Virus record (IMG/VR): IMGVR_UViG_3300046501_000132
Location: 62,001-126,000 of that record
DNA length: 64,000 bases
DNA from: a virus
Reading direction: 5' to 3' (one strand)
Below are positions 60,965-64,000 of the stretch, piece by piece. The number at the start of each line of letters is the position of its first letter. Positions within the stretch are counted from its first letter, which is position 1. Position numbers and translations under genes: made by a program. Under the pieces are notes generated by a model, which saw only the letters and a list, made by a program, of their open reading frames with translations, did not search any database and was not told where the DNA came from.

Positions 60965-61567
60965 TCACTTTTTGTTCTTGATCCAATTTTCCATCCTTTC
61001 AAAAACCTTAGCAGGAGCACCCATCGCCTCCAGAATATCCTCAGCCGACATATTAGCTATTGGCTTGAGACCTTCAGCCAACAGTGCATTGTAGGCACGC
61101 GGGCGAATCCGTTGGAGCAGGTCCGGATTGGTCACAAACAGACGGAAGATTTCAGCAAACCATTCCATCGTGTTCGGAGCATAGGACGTGATCGGCTTCT
61201 CACCAGAGATCGCCCGGATACGGTCTGAGAAGAAGGAACCAGCGCGGGTTCGGTAGACGTTCACGCCAGACTTGACTTCATCGACGTGGTGACCGAGTTC
61301 ATGTTGGATGACGCCAAGCGGCGTCCGATCAGATATGAACGTTGGCCAGCTATACGAAGGATTGGGATGAGCGCAGAGCGGGACCGCAACCGTGATCTTG
61401 TTCGAGCGGTAATAGCCACAGGTACCAATGCGCTGGATGAGAGCGCACTCTTTATCGGTCTTATCGTAGATGATATTGAGGACCGGCTGGGGAATCTCGT
61501 TGACATCGCAAAACTTCTGGCAGATCAAGATTCCCAGCTTGGTCTGCCCGATTCGTTCCTGGTTCAT
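60965..61567 (-). CDS. zinc metallopeptidase-like protein (HELGH)
   Basis: 200 aa. LGVIQHELGHHVDEVKSG has the H-E-x-x-H motif of zincin peptidases and NTMEWFAEIFRLF, 50 residues later, offers the third ligand (Glu). Four cysteines in the first 60 residues. No signal peptide is visible, so it would act in the cytoplasm or virion. It has a minus-strand promoter (61595-61623). Its frame continues beyond the TGA (see 60743-60964). Function unknown; host protein targets are possible. Confidence 0.7.
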   Translation of the reverse strand: MNQERIGQTKLGILICQKFCDVNEIPQPVLNIIYDKTDKECALIQRIGTCGYYRSNKITVAVPLCAHPNPSYSWPTFISDRTPLGVIQHELGHHVDEVKSGVNVYRTRAGSFFSDRIRAISGEKPITSYAPNTMEWFAEIFRLFVTNPDLLQRIRPRAYNALLAEGLKPIANMSAEDILEAMGAPAKVFERMENWIKNKK

Positions 61568-61594
61568 TTCCGGCTCCGTTTAATCCATAACTCT

Positions 61595-61623
61595 ATTATA
61601 CCTGAGCTATGTGATGAAGTCTA
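61595..61623 (-). promoter_or_regulatory. sigma70-like promoter (minus strand)
   Basis: Minus strand TAGACT (61623-61618) - 17 bases - TATAAT (61600-61595), 28 bases before the metallopeptidase ATG and overlapping the end of the previous gene. Confidence 0.6.
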
Positions 61624-61830
61624 GAACTTTCTTTCGATGGAACCTATGGACAGATAGAAGTCAAACGCCTCATGGATCATAGTCTGAGTACCGAGCATGA
61701 TGAATTTGGTGCCCAAGATATTATAGGAAAAAGCCGGGGCTGAGCACCCGGCTCTCAGAACGGTTTGAGGAATATCCTTAACAACTCGATACTCCGCAAT
61801 CTCGTAAGCGTTACACAACCACTTCAACAT
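61621..61830 (-). CDS. hypothetical protein (69 aa)
   Basis: ATG at 61830 within the end of the upstream gene. MLKWLCNAYEIAEYRVVKDI with a hydrophobic middle (SYNILGTKFIMLGTQTMIHE). Not recognised. Confidence 0.5.
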   Translation of the reverse strand: MLKWLCNAYEIAEYRVVKDIPQTVLRAGCSAPAFSYNILGTKFIMLGTQTMIHEAFDFYLSIGSIERKF

Positions 61831-62104
61831 TGGGTTCAAACTCCATAACGGGGAACATCAGAGCAGCAGTCGCATTCGCTTGTTCGGAGGTACGGGAGGT
61901 TTCAACCGTTTCCTGACCGTATAGGTATCGCTTGCGCTTTACCACTTGTAGAGTCACACCATTGGTCGTCTCACGCACCGCACGACCGATGGTGACATAA
62001 ATCCAACCGGACTTCGACACCGAGTAGCCATACAGCTTGCCTTCGATGATCGGATTGCCTATGGCATCCAGCTTCTCAAACTTATTCACGGAAGACGTAT
62101 CCAT
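61811..62104 (-). CDS. hypothetical protein (97 aa)
   Basis: Start placed at ATG 62104; overlaps neighbours on both sides. Beta-rich (GKLYGYSVSKSGWIYVTIG, VTLQVVKRKRYLYGQ). The alternating strands and lack of charged clusters suggest a small domain. Not recognised. Confidence 0.55.
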   Translation of the reverse strand: MDTSSVNKFEKLDAIGNPIIEGKLYGYSVSKSGWIYVTIGRAVRETTNGVTLQVVKRKRYLYGQETVETSRTSEQANATAALMFPVMEFEPNVEVVV

Positions 62105-62360
62105 ATTGATACTTCGTTGCGTTTTCTTCAAGCCAAATCTGAGCAGTGTTCAGCTTCTGGATCAGTTCAGGCAACCAGTAGGTCGATATGCCACCGCCTG
62201 CTTTATCAAACCAACCCCCGTCATCTTCAACGAGGATATGGAAGCAGACGTGTTGATCATCCGTTAGACCCATCCCGCCACGAGGACGCAGGCCGACTCC
62301 CAAACACTTCCCCAGGAACACAACCTTGAAGTCTTTATTTACATCCACAAGCTTGCTCAT
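62082..62360 (-). CDS. hypothetical protein (92 aa)
   Basis: ATG overlapping the previous stop. Gly-rich loop region (GGMGLTDDQHVCFHILVEDD) and a C-terminal helix (LPELIQKLNTAQIWLEENA). Not recognised. Confidence 0.55.
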   Translation of the reverse strand: MSKLVDVNKDFKVVFLGKCLGVGLRPRGGMGLTDDQHVCFHILVEDDGGWFDKAGGGISTYWLPELIQKLNTAQIWLEENATKYQYGYVFRE

Positions 62361-62476
62361 CCAAACCTCTTCACTACGTTACCCGACACCAGGTATGTCT
62401 TTCCAAAGAAATTCACAACCGTCTTGCCGGTGATCACACTTTGTAGAATGATCAGGTGGTACTTAATCGTGTTCAC
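62357..62476 (-). CDS. hypothetical protein (39 aa)
   Basis: GTG at 62476 overlaps the preceding stop (GTGA). Product MNTIKYHLIILQSVITGKTV and a beta-rich end. Not recognised; chosen over a longer version lacking a ribosome binding site. Confidence 0.45.
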   Translation of the reverse strand: MNTIKYHLIILQSVITGKTVVNFFGKTYLVSGNVVKRFG

Positions 62477-62658
62477 GGCACTACTACCCTCAAATTTGAA
62501 CCGGCTTCCTTGATCATGTCGTAGGCGCGGGCAGTAGCACAACTGAAGGCCACCGGGTGTTCTTTACCTTGGTGATGACAACGTTCGCTCATCCCACACT
62601 CTACGAGAAAGGGACATTCCGTTTGTGCCGGAATTTTGCCCGCGACTAGTTGGCTCAT
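62473..62658 (-). CDS. Cys-rich small protein (61 aa)
   Basis: ATG 62658 follows the upstream stop by one base. ECPFLVECGMSERCHHQGKE has three closely spaced cysteines and a His pair, with a fourth Cys in FSCATARAY. Probably binds zinc or an iron-sulfur cluster. Not recognised. Confidence 0.55.
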   Translation of the reverse strand: MSQLVAGKIPAQTECPFLVECGMSERCHHQGKEHPVAFSCATARAYDMIKEAGSNLRVVVP

Positions 62659-62659
62659 G

Positions 62660-62887
62660 TCAGTCCCAGCTTCCGCCGCAGCTACCAGAGTCCGAAGAAC
62701 TGGACGAATCACACGACGATGAATAACCACTATCACCGCCGCCACTGAACGAATCGTTCAGAATTGCAAAGGCGCTGACTGGATCGGTATCGCTGCTATG
62801 CGAACTACCGTTGGTGCCTGAAAACCGCGAAGCCGGACGACCTTGGATCTTTTGCCCCGGCTTTTTCTTGTTTGCGTTATAACTCAT
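62660..62887 (-). CDS. Ser/Gly-rich low-complexity protein (75 aa)
   Basis: ATG 62887 with GGAGTG upstream. Basic start (MSYNANKKKPGQKIQGRPAS) followed by a Ser/Gly/Asp/Cys-rich tail (SSSCDSSSSSDSGSCGGSWD). Likely disordered. Not recognised. Confidence 0.55.
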   Translation of the reverse strand: MSYNANKKKPGQKIQGRPASRFSGTNGSSHSSDTDPVSAFAILNDSFSGGGDSGYSSSCDSSSSSDSGSCGGSWD

Positions 62888-62937
62888 ATCAATCACTCCA
62901 TTTGATGAGGAAAGTAGATCTGAAATTACCGACAACT

Positions 62938-63240
62938 TCAGTCGCCCCACTTTCCATAAAATAGAACCCCTTCGGGTTCATCTTGAGTCAGTACAGTCAA
63001 TCGGTTGATATACTCACGACCGGAGAGAACTGTAATGGCTTCCGATCCCAATTGCTCCGGCTTGGTGCCAATCCAGCTAACGTCTTCAGCACCTTCCGAG
63101 ATTTCCTTGATTGCCGCCTCTCGGGTTGTGTAACCTTCAAAGCTGCCAGCAAGAAACCCACTATCACCGAACCCGTAGAACATCGCCTCGTAAATCTTGG
63201 CTCCGGTGGGTTCATCGTGAAAAGGCCAGTTTCCTTCCAT
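62938..63240 (-). CDS. hypothetical protein (100 aa)
   Basis: ATG start. PFHDEPTGAKIYEAMFYGFG and a DVSWIGTKPEQLGSEAITVL domain-like stretch. Starts three bases after the stop of the prepilin-like gene, so likely coupled. Not recognised. Confidence 0.58.
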   Translation of the reverse strand: MEGNWPFHDEPTGAKIYEAMFYGFGDSGFLAGSFEGYTTREAAIKEISEGAEDVSWIGTKPEQLGSEAITVLSGREYINRLTVLTQDEPEGVLFYGKWGD

Positions 63241-63243
63241 CGA

Positions 63244-63372
63244 TCACCAGAATTTTGCGATGAAATGAACAGCTACATAAATAGCACTGCCGATCAGACT
63301 CAGAAGGAACAGGAACCAAAACGTCAGCAAAAGTTCAATCAGGGTAAACCCGCCTTGTTGTTTGCTTTTCAT
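63244..63372 (-). CDS. type IV prepilin-like peptide (42 aa)
   Basis: ATG at 63372 overlaps the previous stop (TATGA). The sequence opens MKSKQQGGFTLIELLLTFWF, an almost canonical prepilin leader: basic residues, Gly at the cut site, then FTLIEL with the Glu at +5. It continues as a single hydrophobic helix and ends FIAKFW. There is no pilin head domain. If processed by host prepilin peptidase and inserted, it could jam or mask host pili or secretion pseudopili. Confidence 0.7.
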   Translation of the reverse strand: MKSKQQGGFTLIELLLTFWFLFLLSLIGSAIYVAVHFIAKFW

Positions 63373-63554
63373 ACCTTCACCTTGGCTTGTTCTTCCTCCC
63401 AGGCGACGTATTCTTCATACGACTGGAAAGAGGGATACTGCTTTTGTTGCTTTTCGAAGTTTGTATTGGCCAACATTGCCACGTTCTTGCTCATCGTGAC
63501 TCGTCCAACCGGAGTTTGACGAATCCAACCACCACTTACACGACTGATAACCAT
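63369..63554 (-). CDS. hypothetical protein (61 aa)
   Basis: ATG 63554; its stop overlaps the prepilin-like ATG by four bases. Basic start (MVISRVSGGWIRQTPVGRV), Gln/Glu/Tyr-rich end. Not recognised. Confidence 0.52.
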   Translation of the reverse strand: MVISRVSGGWIRQTPVGRVTMSKNVAMLANTNFEKQQKQYPSFQSYEEYVAWEEEQAKVKV

Positions 63555-63606
63555 TTGGGCCTCGAATTGAACTACAAAGAAAGCGCCTCGAAGGGCGCCC
63601 TATTAC

Positions 63607-64000
63607 TTACACAGCCGAAGCAGCGGCAATAGCTTGCTTCGCGGCGGTACGAGCTTTGAATGCATTGCTCTTCACAGCCAGATTTGCGTTGTCCAATGCG
63701 ACCTGACACGATTTCGCATACAAGCGGAAGTCTTCAACGTCGGCTTCCGGACGATATTCCACACGATTGTCACCGAACATCAGACGAGTACGCACTTGTT
63801 CTTCGTACCAGTTGGAACCCATGACTTCCGTCAGGTCTTGATCATAGGTCAGTTCGCAGAACTTTTCGGTCAGTTCGGCGCGAGCGAACGGCGTCAGCGT
63901 CGGGAAGTTCATCACCACGATGCCGGCCGAGGCAGCGACATTCCGCAGGTTCTGCTTCGGAATGTAGAAATATGCCGGCTTGTTTTCCAGATTTTCCAGG
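63607..64000 (-). CDS. hypothetical protein, N-terminal part beyond the window edge
   Basis: The frame remains open to the right edge (KPAYFYIPKQNLRNVAASAG before the internal VVMNFPTL), so the gene starts outside. The visible 130 residues include an acidic helix (EQVRTRLMFGDNRVEYR) and an Ala/Lys-rich C terminus. No motif recognised. Slightly GC-richer than the window average. Confidence 0.55.
   Translation of the reverse strand, partial: LENLENKPAYFYIPKQNLRNVAASAGIVVMNFPTLTPFARAELTEKFCELTYDQDLTEVMGSNWYEEQVRTRLMFGDNRVEYRPEADVEDFRLYAKSCQVALDNANLAVKSNAFKARTAAKQAIAAASAV

Noticed and set aside
60821-61228. 135-aa plus-strand ORF opposite the metallopeptidase
   Set aside because: The minus strand carries a clear HELGH enzyme and small genes with ribosome binding sites; the plus ORF has no motif or start signals.
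1-64000. CRISPR array, integrase or prophage attachment site
   Set aside because: No regularly spaced repeats, recombinase genes or att-like duplications were seen.

Overview
The window looks like an internal piece of a lytic T4-type myovirus genome infecting a Gram-negative bacterium. The evidence is a near-complete T4-style replication and recombination set: UvsY, UvsW, gp32, gp33, gp43 polymerase, an unsplit gp39/60 topoisomerase subunit, gp52, gp45, gp44, gp62, RegA and a DexA-like exonuclease. There is also a T4-style baseplate and tail set: gp26, gp5, gp25, a gp19-like tube protein, the gp29-like tape measure, gp27, gp53, gp48, gp54 and the gp4 head-completion protein. An embedded Rz/Rz1 spanin pair and lipoproteins point to a Gram-negative host, and a prepilin-like peptide is compatible with a host that carries type IV pili. 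No integrase, rRNA, CRISPR array or convincing tRNA was seen. Both ends cut through genes.

Layout. 1-2335 (minus): P-loop kinase fragment, small genes, UvsY, an antirepressor-like protein. 2341-2735: non-coding, several paired stems. 2736-4787 (plus): UvsW. 4840-5771 (minus): gp26 and a possible gp51-type partner. 5944-19721 (plus): class I ribonucleotide reductase, glutaredoxin, RuvC-like nuclease, SleB-type hydrolase, nucleotidyltransferase, HAD enzymes, gp33, gp32, a predicted hypermodified-thymine pyrophosphorylase, DexA, ClpP-like protease, dCMP deaminase, PhoH. 19753-20364 (minus): GIY-YIG endonuclease. 20646-27300: baseplate hub with two wall hydrolases, gp25, tail-tip proteins and a small late operon. 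27422-41936 (plus): polymerase, topoisomerase, sliding clamp and loader, RegA, two MazG-like proteins, an orphan gp23-like piece, a ferritin-like protein, a ParB-like protein and a GC-rich accessory gene. 41975-42496 (minus): tail tube. 42637-45380 (plus): small accessory genes. 45417-46187 (minus): structural protein. 46323-51337 (plus): glycosyltransferase, LmbE-type deacetylase, second glycosyltransferase, HAD protein, deoxyribosyltransferase-like protein and a second deaminase. 52705-59736 (mostly minus): tail tube/baseplate operon, spanins and gp54, with gp4 on plus. 60523-64000 (minus): tightly packed small genes, including a zinc metallopeptidase and the prepilin-like peptide.

Two promoter classes can be read by eye. 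A sigma70-like class, TTTAC(T/C)-N16/17-TATA(A/C)T, lies before replication, accessory and some lysis genes. A short CTAAAT(A/T) motif, resembling a variant of the T4 late box, lies 20-100 bases before structural and head-targeted genes. gp33 and gp45, the T4 late co-activator and clamp, are both present; a gp55 sigma factor was not found here.

The most interesting content is the DNA-chemistry set. The protein at 15575-16642 strongly resembles the predicted alpha-glutamyl/putrescinyl-thymine pyrophosphorylases. The window also has two glycosyltransferases around a PIG-L/LmbE deacetylase, HAD phosphatase-like proteins, a deoxyribosyltransferase-like protein, two deaminases, two MazG-like proteins and a ferritin-like diiron protein. 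Together they suggest a phage with heavily modified DNA bases. That is an inference: no thymidylate-synthase-like hydroxymethylase is in the window. Gene names with T4 numbers are assigned from remembered family motifs and gene order, not from a database search.
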